Shown in pieces: positions 46,833 through 57,396 of a DNA stretch of 64,000 nucleotides. The notes beneath the pieces are model-generated. The model made no database searches and was not told the DNA's origin. It was given only the letters and a program-made list of their open reading frames with translations. Source of the DNA: Fomes fomentarius. Its lineage: Eukaryota > Basidiomycota > Agaricomycetes > Polyporales > Polyporaceae. A program made the translations under genes and the position numbers. Each line of letters begins with the position of its first letter. Within the stretch, counting starts at the first letter, position 1. Location of the stretch: NCBI GenBank assembly GCA_022606135.1, contig JABYQN010000006.1:1612001-1676000 (forward strand), given 5' to 3'.

Positions 46833-48781
46833 TTACGAGGCTTTCTTGGCCGGTGCTGCCTTAGCTTCTTCCTCTTCGTCTTCGTCATCGTCGTCTTCTT
46901 CATCGTCGTCTTCCTCTTCCTCGTCCTCATCGTCTTCTTCCTCGTCTTCCTCGTCGTCGTCGTCGTCGTCCTCATCCTCGTCTTCGGAGGATTCCTCCTT
47001 GCCCGCTTTGACATCCTTCTGAACGGCTGCCTTAGTTGCATCTCCTTTCTCCTCTTCTTCCTCTTCCTCATCATCGTCCTCCTCTTCGGAAGACTCCCCT
47101 TCCTCCATTGTTGAGGAAGGGGCAGCCTTCTCACTCGACGGTGGCTGGATGGGAGCCACAGGTACACTTGACGCTACCCGAGCAGCAGCTACTGTCGCTT
47201 CAGTCGCCGGCGCTGTCGAGGAGGGGCCTACTTGCTCCGCCTGCTGTGCGGTGGTAGAGGTATGTACCGCGGTCTTGACCTCTTCGGCCTTCTTACGGGG
47301 AGGAACCGGTGCTTGTTGGGCAGAAGTTTCCACCTCGCGATGACGATACACTGCTGACCGAATCAGTTGCGCGGTCACTAACCCTAGGTCATAGTAGCCG
47401 TCATTTGTCTTCCCGTCGAATATGCCCGTATGTGCTTGTATTTCATCTGCAGCGAGTGTGTTGCGGTTGGGTCCAAAGTGTGTCGCGATAGGGCTGTTCT
47501 GGTGAGGAAGGACGGCGAAGGTGCGGGCGTTGGGGAAAGACGGTGGGTTGGGAGGTAGGTAGGTGAAGAAACTGCGTTGTTCATAACGCACGGGGTCAGC
47601 GAAGGGAGATCACTAGATCTGGGAGTATGCCTACGTGTGGAACAACACTCCCAAGCGACTCTCGATCAAGAGGAGCCTGTTCAGCCGCTCCTCCAGCACA
47701 TCCTGGTTCCATAGGTTCCCAACATACTTCAGGTGATCGGTCACCCAAGTGAACCCAACGCCAATATCGTCGCGCTTGTAGTAGGCGGCGGTGCCTGCTG
47801 CTCCAGCAAAGAGCGCTCCGCCGACGGTGACAGCCGCAGGGACCGCCCACTTCTGCCATAGCGACGTTGCTGTTGATGCTTCTGCAGGCGGCGCGGTCAT
47901 TGGGGCTTTGGGGGGTACAGGGGGCGCAGTTTCAGGGACAGAAGTAGCGGTCGCGGCGGCGCTTGAGGTAGCCCGTGCGCGCCAGGTCTTGAAGCTGTTG
48001 AGGACGTTGGTGGCCTGTTGGACGTAGTCTGCAGCCTGTGTGGCACTGTTCTTGAAAACGTGCGGGTGCAGGCCGAGATACTGCAAAGACGCTGAGAAGA
48101 GGCTGGAAGCATGGGCGCACTTTACGTACTGGCGTGTCGTACGCTATGCATGCAACGATGTTAGGCCATAGGGGTGCCGCCTGGTCAGGGCGAGTGTTGA
48201 CGAATTCGATCAAGGAATCCGCGGCGAGCAGTCCGCCCATACTGGAATGAGCAGTCAAGGGACATCTGTATGCGATATATGGAGACAGTGCGCACCTGTG
48301 TCCGCAGAGAACGATCTTTGCACGACCTGCACCACCATTCGCAACCTCCCGCCGGACGGTGAGGTCGGTAAGCCAGTCCGCGAATCGAACGACTGCTGCA
48401 TTCTGTCACTGAGTGAGAACACGAAGTCAGGACACACTGAGCTGTGCCTACAAGTTCGCCCTTGGTCTACCAACGAGGAAGAGCGATTAACAGGGTTAGG
48501 TGAGGATAGATGAGGACCGTGCATACCTCATAGGCTGGGAAGGTAATGCTCTCTACTTTCGTGTCCGCAAGAGTCTCCGTAAGGATGTGTTCGAGGCGTT
48601 GTGGGAATTCTCCGAAGGTAGAGTCTGTCCCCTTGAAGCTAGATCGCTCCTCAACGATGATGCAGCCATGAGATCATGGTGCAGCATACCCATGGATGAA
48701 GATTAGCAGGACAAGGTCCGTAGGAGTCGTCTGAGCAGTCTGGTTGACAGGATCTTGCGCAGTAAGGTTAGTGGAGGCCAT
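46833..48781 (-). CDS. DUF676-type alpha/beta hydrolase with membrane segment and acidic tail
   Basis: Starts MASTNLTAQDPVNQTAQ at 48781. The fold opens with LVLLIFIHGFKGTDSTF (oxyanion-type HG), then FPQRLEHILTETL, RFADWLTDLT, KIVLCGHSMGGLLAAD (GHSMG nucleophile elbow formed across an intron) and IAYDTPYLGLHPHVF. A hydrophobic stretch WAVPAAVTVGGALFAGAAG may be a membrane anchor; then FFTYLPPNPPSFPNARTF, and a C-terminal region that ends in about 70 residues of almost pure Asp/Glu with Lys/Ala. The DUF676/PGAP1-like class contains lipases; substrate here is unknown. The His of the triad could not be assigned confidently. Confidence 0.8.
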
Positions 48782-49033
48782 AATGGTGCAGTAGCATGAA
48801 TCTGATCAAGCGATGTTTGGCAGTGACAGGGAGGAAACGTGCTCAAGGCGTGGTCCAAGTTTGGGCATGAGGCAATAGGCAATATGCAGCGCACGCGCCG
48901 ACCCACTCGCAGGAGGCGGGATTTCCTAGTATAGAAAGAACGCGCTAGGCGCGAGTCATGTGATGATACATCCCTTTCGCGCATTCACAATCTATAGACA
49001 GGTTTTGCGCTTCCACATTGACGGTCGACGACC
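48782..49033. promoter_or_regulatory. Divergent promoter: DUF676 hydrolase / CCDC97-like gene
   Basis: 252 bp between divergent start codons. No TATA element recognised. Confidence 0.4.
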
Positions 49034-49787
49034 ATGTCCACTCACACTGCTGATATATTCAACGAGGGACCTATTTTATCCTATCTCGACCTTCCTCCCT
49101 CCTATGAGCCTTCCCCTAGCAACTCACCCGTCGAATTCCTCCGCAAACACGTCCGAGAACTCCCACCTCACCTACTCACACTCTTCTCCGCGAACACAAC
49201 ACCAAAGGAGAGATCGGTAATATCAACGATACGGAATAGAAGACTGAAGTATGCCCAGTCCAACCCAGCGGACCTCTCTCTTGTGAACGCGAAGTCTACG
49301 TGGCCAGGCCTTTGGGAAGGCAGAGAGAGACCTGGTCAGGAAATGGGCAGAGAGGAGAAGGACTGGGCAGAGAAAGAATTCTTGGGTGGTGGAGGGACAC
49401 AGCAGGTTGGGAAACTTGGAGCGCTTCTGAGAGAATATGAAGAGGAACGGGAGTCGGAGAGGGTACGAGCAATTCGCAGACAACGCGCGGAATACATCGA
49501 GTCGCTCCCTGAAGAGGACGAAGAGAGCGATGAAGACGAGGGCGAGATTCTCATCCCAGAAGAACTCTCTCCTGCTGAGACAGAGGAGACCTTCCTTCGG
49601 CTTGTGAAGGAGTATTTCATCTACGGCTCTCTCGAGGTACGTACGTGCGTTGTGATACGCGACCCCTCATAACAAGTACATGTATTAGTCAATCGACTAC
49701 GATAAGGTAGATTGGGATGAGCAATGGGACGAAGATTTGGATAGAGATGCCGAAGAACGATGGTTTGACGACGAAGAGGAGAGTTGA
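49034..49787 (+). CDS. CCDC97-like protein (DUF2052)
   Basis: Two exons (49034-49636, 49689-49787) encode 233 residues. The N-terminal half has VEFLRKHVRELPPHL and RLKYAQSN; the middle is Glu/Arg-rich, likely helical (LREYEEERESERVRAIRRQ). The diagnostic C-terminal block FLRLVKEYFIYGSLE joins across the intron to SIDYDKVDWDEQWDED and ends with an acidic DAEERWFDDEE run. This block is the conserved part of the CCDC97 family; the human protein is associated with the SF3B spliceosome subcomplex. Function in fungi is unknown. Divergent from the hydrolase gene. Confidence 0.85.
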
Positions 49788-50109
49788 CTTGGTTCGCCAG
49801 GTCGGTGGGAAGCCGTGGTTTGCTCATACAGTATGTGTTGGTTGCTCCTGGTCATGCGCAAAGAATCGAACGGGTCGCTGAAGTGGACTATTCATAGCGT
49901 GGATGTCGCAGCGCACTTTAGGTGCCGCGACTCTGCGATTCCTGTCTTTGTCCTGTCTGGTTGTGAATTGTTCCCATGACTCTATGTGAGGTAAGTACGG
50001 TATGGCTTGGTAATCCAGCCAAACGATGAGTATATATCTTGACGTCAGTGGCACCACCTCTACTACTAGTGCTTATCGACGTGCCTATCTGTTCTCATTG
50101 TCAACCAGC
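49788..50109 (+). promoter_or_regulatory. Promoter of aldo-keto reductase copy 1 with TATA box
   Basis: TATATAT at 50031-50037 lies 73-79 bp upstream of the ATG at 50110. The preceding part is the 3' flank of the CCDC97-like gene. Confidence 0.5.
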
Positions 50110-51591
50110 ATGGCAAACGTCCCGAAGTTCAAGTTGAACACCGGTGCATCGATGCCCGCCATTGGTTCGTGCTAGGATGATCTAATTAGAAAAACCCTAA
50201 CAGCGTGTACCGCTCATAGGCCTAGGTGGCTGGGGTGGCCACGATCTAGAGGAACGCAAGCAAGCACGGCGATTCATGCTTTCTGCCCTGCAAGTAAGAC
50301 GTGGTCCGATATCTAACGGAGGTGCTGCTGATGAGCATATTCTACAGTCCGGTTATCGGTTGATTGACACAGCGTGGATCTATGGTATGTGCATCGATCA
50401 TATTCTTCGTTGATAGAGGCTTATGCTATGCAGGTACGGAGGAGGCTGTTGCTGAAGCTATCAAGGAAGCCGGTGTTCCTCGTGAAGAAGTTTGGATAAC
50501 TACTAAGCTTCAGTACGTTGTTGTTCACTATGCTCTGACCTGCCCGTTCAAGCGCGTGTTTCATTGTCTTGGTCTCGAAGCCATCAGCACCAAGGCCCTT
50601 ATGTCGAGCAATTTTTTGAGGACAGTCTCAAGAACTTAAGGACTGATTACGTTGACTTGGTGAGGTGGGTTGATGCGTGAATGATTCCGTGGTCTGATGT
50701 TCGGCAAAGTTATTGCTCCACTGGCCACAGACGTCGAAGTACGTCGGTATGTGAGAGGACCGTGACGATACACATTTGTGTACTGATGTTGTGCCACAGA
50801 GGGAGTTTCTGAACCCTTAGATGAGCAAGGCAGTACGATTTGTTACGATACACCTATCTTCAACGAGACCTGGGCGCGTATGGAGAAGTTGTATGAAAGC
50901 GGAAAAGCCAAAGCCATCGGCGTCAGTAATTTCTCTGTCAAGAAGTACGTCTTTCATAGCATCTGGTATATACTCTGTCTAATCAAGCTCCAGTCTGGAT
51001 AAGTTGCTGAAGACCGCAAAGGTGGTTCCTGCTGTCAACCAAGTCGAGTTCGTGGTTTCAGTGACTACTGAGGTTGCCGCTCACGCATATCGTGATCTAG
51101 ATTGCATCCCTACCTTGCGCAGCCGGAGCTAAAGGATTACTGTGACAAAAAAGGGATAATTCTTATCGCATACGCTCCCACCGGTGAGCTGATTCCCCAC
51201 GCTCGATATGAAGGATGTATCGCCGACATAGAATCTGCTGGCAGGATACAAGACGGTGCTCAGTGATCCCACAATTGTTGAGCTTGCGGGAAAATACAAG
51301 ATCTCTCCCGCCCAAGTTGTCCTTGCGTGGCACGTCGCACGGGGCGTCTCCGCCGTACCAAAGAGCTCAAGCGTGCAGCACCAGAAAGAAAACATCAATG
51401 TATGTTGATCGCGTTTGTATTTCTGCTGTGTGCGACCTGATCTGTGTGTCGTATACGTATGCTAGCTCCCGACACTCGACCCGGAGGACGTGAAGCGCAT
51501 TACGGCGCTCGATCGCAATCAGCGTCTCTGCAATCACGCGGACAAGAACGGAAAAGTGTGGGGATGGACGTATGAACAACTGGGATGGTGA
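50110..51591 (+). CDS. Aldo-keto reductase, copy 1
   Basis: About ten exons; start MANVPKFKLNTGASMPAI, end GWTYEQLGW. The catalytic tetrad is present: Asp in YRLIDTAW, Tyr in WIYGTE, Lys in VWITTKL and His in LLHWP. Other AKR blocks: GLGGWGG, AIGVSNFSVKN, PAVNQVELHPYL, LIAYAPTG, the cofactor-binding stretch AVPKSSSVQHQKENIN and LPTLDPEDV. Cytosolic NADPH-dependent reductase of aldehydes, ketones or sugars (xylose/glycerol-type AKRs are closest in general form). Short (50-70 nt) GT-AG introns interrupt most motifs, and all junctions checked hold frame. A tandem paralogue lies 402 bp downstream in the same orientation. Confidence 0.9.
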
Positions 51592-51993
51592 AGGTCTTCG
51601 AACAGAGCGTACTTGACAACACCATGTATGATAAAGGAAGGTACGGAGGTATGGGGCAACCATTTTGCAAAATTGGCGCGTGAAGGACGCTTTCGACAGC
51701 CGCGGTACACATTGATCATATGCAGAGCTGCTGTCCAGCGATTCACATTCTGAAGTCTGACGTAGTGGCTCAGTGCTAGACACGAGTAGGTCGTAGGAGT
51801 GGTTGAAATTGCGTACATTTCTGAGGGAAGTATAGCTTCCATCATCGGGTCGGTTCTACATACGGCTTCATCGATGCCCAAGCATGCGAAGCGCGGGCAA
51901 CGCTTGGTAAGGTGATGTGTGAGTGCATGACGTATATATAGTCCATAGGACCCCACTGTGTGCCTCCCACAAACCAGCACATCAACTCCTCCC
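51592..51993 (+). promoter_or_regulatory. Promoter of aldo-keto reductase copy 2 with TATA box
   Basis: TATATATA at 51933-51940 is 54-61 bp upstream of the ATG at 51994, similar in place to that of copy 1. No gene in the interval. Confidence 0.55.
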
Positions 51994-53503
51994 ATGGCTG
52001 ACGTACCAACTTCCGAGCTAAATACCGGGGCATTGATGCCAGCCGTTGGTATGTTTCCGGAGAGTGGCTCATGATATGTGCCTCTTTGTACTGAATTTGT
52101 GCGATCGCAGGGCTTGGCGGATGGGGTGGTGACACTGCAGAAGAGCGCAGCAAGGCATGGAATTTCATGCTCCTTGCTCTGAAGGTGAAAGCGAGAGCAT
52201 CCGACGTACGCATGCATCGATAGCTCATAACGTTAACATTTCGTGTAGTCTGGATACAGATTGATCGATACGGCTTGGAGTTACGGTACGGCAGCCTCGC
52301 CCATGAGACTATCCCAAGTTCAAAGTCATCGATCGCACACATATAGGAACTGAGAAGGCTACCGCGAAGGCGATCAAGGAGTCCGGTATTCCTCGCGACC
52401 AGATTTGGATTACCACTAAGCTTCAGTAGGTATTCGGTGTATTTTCAAGCGAGTCACACGTATCATCGTATGTCAGCCACCAGCACCACGGCCCATATGT
52501 CGAAGAGTATTTCGAAGACAGTCTCAAGAGTCTCGAGACGGACTATGTCGACCTAGTAAGCCTCGTCTCCTGCAAAGCCCTGTTGGATGCCATGCTAAAG
52601 TTCTTTTTAGTATTTGCTCCACTGGCCCATGGCCTCGAAGTATGTCGGTAAGCAATCAGACTCAGTATTTCTAGGGCACAAACCTCAGCACGGGTACAGA
52701 GGGAAACCCAGATCCGGAGGATGCAGACGGAAATCTCATTGTATACGATACGCCGATCTTCAACGAGACTTGGGCGCGCATGGAGAAGCTCTACGAGAGT
52801 GGGAAAGCCAAGGCAATCGGTGTCAGCAACTTCTCCGTCAAGAAGTGAGTACACCTCTGCGTGCATTTTGGTGCTTGCTGAAAAGCCGGTAGCCTGGAGA
52901 AGCTGTTGGAGACAGCTAAGGTTGTGCCCGCCGTGAACCAAGTCGAGTGAGCATGCATCCCAAGACGTTTTCGTTAAAAGCATCATTACCATTGACCGTA
53001 AATAACACAGGTTGCATCCATTTCTTGCGCAGCAGGAGTTGAAGGATTACTGCGATAAGAAAAGCATTGTCCTGACCGCATACGCTGCCACCGGTCTGTG
53101 GAGTTCCTCCGTGTAGACTCGGCGGTTCGAGCACGCTTCACCTCTGACATTGTCTTCGTTGCAGCTTGGTCAAATGGGCTGAATGATCCTACCATCGTGG
53201 AACTCGCAGCAAAGTACAAAGTCACATCTGCACAAGTAATTTACGCATGGCACATCGCGCGAGGGATTTCCTTCTTGGCAAGGAGTGCCAACGAGGGACG
53301 GCAGAAGGAGGCTCTTATCGGCGTGAGTCAAAGTCAAGTATTCCAAGCTACAGAACAGCGTTCTAACCGTCATATAGCTTCCGACGTTGGAGCCAGAGGA
53401 TGTGCAGCGCATCAACGCTCTCGACCGCAACCAGCGATTCTGCAACTACGCCAACAAGCACGGGAAAGTGTGCGGGTGGACGTACGAGCAGCTGGGATGG
53501 TGA
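51994..53503 (+). CDS. Aldo-keto reductase, copy 2, with altered cofactor motif
   Basis: Start MADVPTSELNTGALMPAV, end GWTYEQLGW, with the same intron positions as copy 1. Tetrad residues are retained: Asp (YRLIDTAW), Tyr (WSYGTE), Lys (IWITTKL), His (YLLHWP). The part that usually holds the NADPH 2'-phosphate differs: copy 1 has AVPKSSS, this copy FLARSANEG, losing the Lys of the PKS motif and carrying Arg next to Ser. The neighbouring GRQKEALIG also departs from QKENIN. This could alter NADPH/NADH preference or lower activity. No stop or frameshift was found, so it is likely an expressed, diverged duplicate. Confidence 0.87.
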
Positions 53504-54489
53504 ACGTCACTAGGCGTTTGCGCTTCCTCGAATGTTGCAAGCATAGTCAGTCTGTAAGATCATCCTGGACTCATCATCGATCGTTCTCATGACGTTGTAT
53601 TGCGATCTCATCCGAGGACTTCTCGTGCCCACGAGGATCGCACGGGCGAGCGTAACAATGCAGTCCGAGCATGACATGTGCCATGATACAAACATAGCTC
53701 ACATAGGTCCGCGCAGTTCTTGCCCCGTCTCCGCGTTTCAATGGATCCGATGCCGTTTCGCCAGGCCGAGAATACTGTGGCACGGGTGCGCTATTTGTGC
53801 AGTCCAATGACGGGGATTTCCCGAAGATTACCATGGTTGATCGCTCTTCGGACACAGCATGTCGAAACGAAGCGCGTCTAGTCTCTAGTCTTACCTGTTC
53901 TTCGATTTTCGTGTCCCTTGGAGGTCCAGCCAAGCCTTCGCCAAGACCATCTTAGGTGTTGTGGACAGTGGAGTAAACAACAGTTCCTCAGCGCTTGCGT
54001 ATCCGGCCTTCTTATTCCACTTCTAATACTCCCTGTCCGAGTCGCAAGCGAGGCCGACTGTACGAGTTGTGACGCCATGATCCGCGAAATACGAGCAGCC
54101 ATCAATCATGGGCACCCATGTCGGTTGTGCCAGAAGACAGCAGAAGACATGCGTATCAAGCTTGGCCGTTCCGAGTCCGACGTATATCCTTTCCTAATAC
54201 CGTTCGCCTCAACTTCGGATTGTAACCCCACCATCTGACCCTGCATTCCCGACAAAGAGAACCCCCGTGTCTCAGTCAGCTCTACTCTTTGAGAGCATCG
54301 TCCAATTGGTACCGCCGTTACGCGGACAAAATTTGCCGAACCACTCTCGAAGGCTCAAAGTTCTGATTCGGGCGACGGCTGGCTAGAAGCCGGCCCTCGA
54401 GCTCTTGACGGACAAAGATGAGGTATAAATGCGAGCGAGACGGATTGCTATGTCTCTCCAGCTCGCTGCCCAGGGACGACTTGACCACC
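53504..54489 (+). promoter_or_regulatory. AA9 LPMO promoter region with TATA box
   Basis: About 1 kb. TATAAAT at 54424-54430 is a strong TATA element 60-66 bp upstream of the LPMO ATG (54490), typical of inducible secreted enzymes. Open frames in the interval (for example 53918-54238 plus) have no recognisable content. Confidence 0.6.
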
Positions 54490-55437
54490 ATGAAGCTCGC
54501 GCTCCTCTTCTCCCTGGCCACGGCCGCCATTGGCGCCAACGCACACTGTGAGTTAACTCTCCAATGACATATGGTCTAGAGCTCGTTTCACTAACAATTA
54601 TTCAGTCACGATGCAATACATCTGGATCAACGGCGTTGACCAGGGTCAAAACAACTTCATCCGAATCCCGCCAAACAACAACCCAGTCACCGACGTCACC
54701 TCGACGGACATCACCTGCAACGTAAACGGCCTCTCGGGCGCGGGCGTGCAGACCGCCTCCATCCCTGCGGGTGCGAACATCACCTTTGAGTGGCACCAAC
54801 ACGATCAACGTACCGGCGAGGATGCGATCTCGGGCGGCCACAAGGGAGCAGTCCAGGTGTACATCGCCAAGGCGCCGTCCACCGCTGCCTCCTTCGACGG
54901 CCAGGGCGCTGTCTGGACCAAACTCTATTCTTCTGGTCTCCTCAACGCGCAGTCACAGGAGTGGGCTACCGATGTCGTCAACGCTGACAGCGGTGAGTCT
55001 AGCATTGGATGGCACTGTCGAAAGCGCAGTTGTACTGACCCTTGATTCAGGCAAGCACAGCGTTGTGATTCCCTCATCCCTCGCTGCCGGCGAGTACCTC
55101 CTCCGTGCTGAAATCATCGCCCTCCACGTCGCGCAGAGCTACCCCGGTGCTCAATTCGTGAGCAACTCTTCCGGTCCGCTTCATGTCCTGTACTCAATAT
55201 TGGCCATCTGCAGTACATTGGCTGTGCTCAGGTTAAAGTTGCCAGTGGCGGCAATGCCAACCCCCGAAGGTTGCTCTTCCGGGTGCATACCAGGGCTCCG
55301 ACCCCGGCATCTCTGTGAACATTTACAACAACCTCCAGAGTTACACTGCGTAAGCCGCCCTCTGCTCTGCCGTGTGGGACTTCTTACTGACCGATGTGTC
55401 TGCAACCAGTCCTGGCCCCGCCGTCTGGTCCGGATGA
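54490..55437 (+). CDS. AA9 lytic polysaccharide monooxygenase, with an apparent frame break
   Basis: Five exons (54490-54547, 54606-54992, 55051-55157, 55214-55349, 55410-55437). Signal peptide [18 protein letters not shown] is followed directly by His (HFTMQY), the N-terminal copper ligand. The second His appears in [25 protein letters not shown] carries a conserved His of the second shell, and FYIGCAQ the axial Tyr. The C-terminus reads [12 protein letters not shown], as is usual, with no CBM1. The enzyme cleaves cellulose or related glucans oxidatively outside the cell. Exon 4 is 136 nt and breaks frame between GGNANP and KVALPGAYQ at a run of five C (55261-55265); one more C restores about 238 residues. 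Probably a sequence error rather than a pseudogene. Confidence 0.88.
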
Positions 55438-56131
55438 ACGACCGACCATACATTAGTAGTATATGGCTTCCACTGTACCTTGGGTTTCTTGCGCAATCAA
55501 AGCTGTATTGTTTACAATCTACTGTTGATCGCTGCCTTTCAGAACGTGTATGCGTGATCTCGGTGATAATGTGTCTAGTCTAGGATACTATCTGACAGAT
55601 GAGAATGCTTCGGGATACTATGGGGACCGAAGTATCGCCGCACGTTGTCGATGTTTCAAGCCGTCCGTTGTCAGTGTTGCGGTTCGCGCGTTTCCGCCGT
55701 CTGGAATTCTGGCGCAGGTTGCGTCGTGGTAGCTCAGTACGAGGTCGAACGTCAAACCACAACAGTTGCCAAACCCGGCGCCTGGATGGCTGCGCACCTC
55801 GTGTTTGCGTCGGCGAGGGCCGCGAACAGGAGTAAGAGTTGGTTCGCCCTCGTTTCCCTCGGCAAGCTGACGGCGTGGTCTCTCACAGATTGGAGCCACG
55901 ATTTTTGCGCGCGGTGCGAGTGCGGCTCATGATCTCATTGCCTCACCAGAGCCTGTATGCGTCGCTGGCTCATGAGTCACTGGCTGGCCGCACGCCTGCT
56001 CTTCCCCTCTGCCCTGTCTTTGCCCTCACTCTCCGATAAAAGCTCGGGCTACGCTTATCCAAACGTTAACTCCGTCCGAGGCCAAACCTCTGCCTTGCAT
56101 TCGCCTCGCTGCTTCTCTCCATTTCCCACCC
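55438..56131. other. Intergenic region, LPMO / 14-3-3
   Basis: About 700 bp holding the LPMO 3' flank and the 14-3-3 promoter. The last 60 bp before the ATG are CT-rich. Overlapping short open frames are not supported. Confidence 0.45.
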
Positions 56132-57127
56132 ATGGCGCCGCTGAATGTGCCTCAGACTAACAACAGCGTCTTTGCTTGTCTGTCGCCTATCTCCCTGGGC
56201 GATATACAACAGATGGACATGTCGCTATCCAGGCTCGACTGCCTCTTCGTGGCCAAGGTCGCAGATCAGGCCGAACGCTATCACGGTACGTTCTGCGTTA
56301 TACCTCTATTACCATGAAGGGATATGTATGATAGACCGCTGTCTTCCGCCTGCCGTCGACTGAAGACGTGATCGCGCAGCTGAAGGACATCATCAACAAC
56401 ACGAATGCCCAACTGACTGTTGACGAGCGCAACCTGCTCTCGATAGCGTACAAGAACCTCGCTGCGAATCTGCGCTCCAGCTGGCGGACGATCGACACGC
56501 TGCAGAAGAAGGAGGCGTTGTCGTCTACGCGACAACAGGTCAAGCTCATGCGTGTGCAGAAAGATCGGATCGAGAAGGACTTGGACAAGTTGTGCAGGGA
56601 CGTCGTCGATCTGTTGGAGAAGTACCTCATCCCGGCTGCGAGCGACGGAGAGGAGAAGGTTTTCTATTGCAAGATGTGAGTACTCATCTTCCCGCGGGTG
56701 CCAGTACTGGTGAAGAGATATCTGACATGCACGTCGTGCAAGGCGCGGGGACTACTACCGTTATCTCGCCGAACTGACACGGCTGAACTCGCGAGAAGAC
56801 CTCGGGAAGACGTCGTTGGATGCGTACAAATTCGCCTACCGACATGCGCTCGCGACTCTGCCCCCGACCCATCCCACTCGTCTCGGCCTGGCACTCAACT
56901 TTGCGGTGTATTTCCACGACATAATGAGGAGTCCGGAACGTGCATGCCATCTGGCCAAGCATGCGTTCGACGAAGCGGTTGCTGCCGCGGCGGCGGATTC
57001 GCAGATCACCCTTGCGAACATTGAGGACGCGCTGATGATTCTGCAACTCATGCGGGACGACCTCATTCTCTGGCAGGGAGAGCTCTCCAAAGGTCAGCAT
57101 ACCTGTCTGAACTATCCCAGCGCGTAA
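56132..57127 (+). CDS. Divergent 14-3-3 protein
   Basis: Three exons (56132-56285, 56366-56675, 56743-57127) give 282 residues. The core is clear: RLDCLFVAKVADQAERYHD, LTVDERNLLSIAYKN, SSWRTIDTLQKKE, KYLIPAASDGEEKVFYCKM, RGDYYRYLAEL, LPPTHPTRLGLALNF, SPERACHLAKHAFDEA, LQLMRDDLILWQGE. The phosphopeptide pocket (Lys of AYKN, Arg before SSW, Arg-Tyr of YYRYL, Asn of LALNF) is intact. It has a longer N-terminus than usual, Leu in place of one pocket-flanking Arg (NLRSSW), an alanine run (AVAAAAADSQ) in the helix 8-9 region, and lacks the usual acidic C-terminal tail. Probably a second, specialised 14-3-3 rather than the main Bmh-type protein. The exact 3' end is uncertain. Confidence 0.85.
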
Positions 57128-57396
57128 TCGTAGGCTGACTATGGGATCGTCATCAGAGTAACTCCCTCACAGAAACTGGCATGTACACCGGTGGATCTAG
57201 GATGGATATATCTGGCAGATATCTTGGATGTTGTTGTGCTTGTGCGTGTTGTAGCATAGTTTCATGTTTCTTGGTTTGTGTTGCATAGCTCTGGATTCTC
57301 TCTACGCTGTCTTGGTGACATCATCGTACACACTGCAATTCTACTCTGCTCTTCTTGACTTGGACATACGTGCGCAAGTCTCTGATTTTTCAGGTG

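Noticed and set aside
53160..53350. AKR copy 2 as a pseudogene
   Set aside because: All exons splice in frame and the catalytic tetrad is intact; only the cofactor loop is changed.
50110..53503. Aldo-keto reductase pair, DJ-1 pair and MFS genes as a metabolic gene cluster
   Set aside because: No core biosynthetic enzyme (PKS, NRPS, terpene synthase, P450) or cluster regulator nearby; the genes are interspersed with housekeeping genes.
53918..54238. 106-codon open frame upstream of the LPMO
   Set aside because: Looks at first like a small Cys-rich secreted protein but lacks a signal peptide at its start and lies in the LPMO promoter; not supported.
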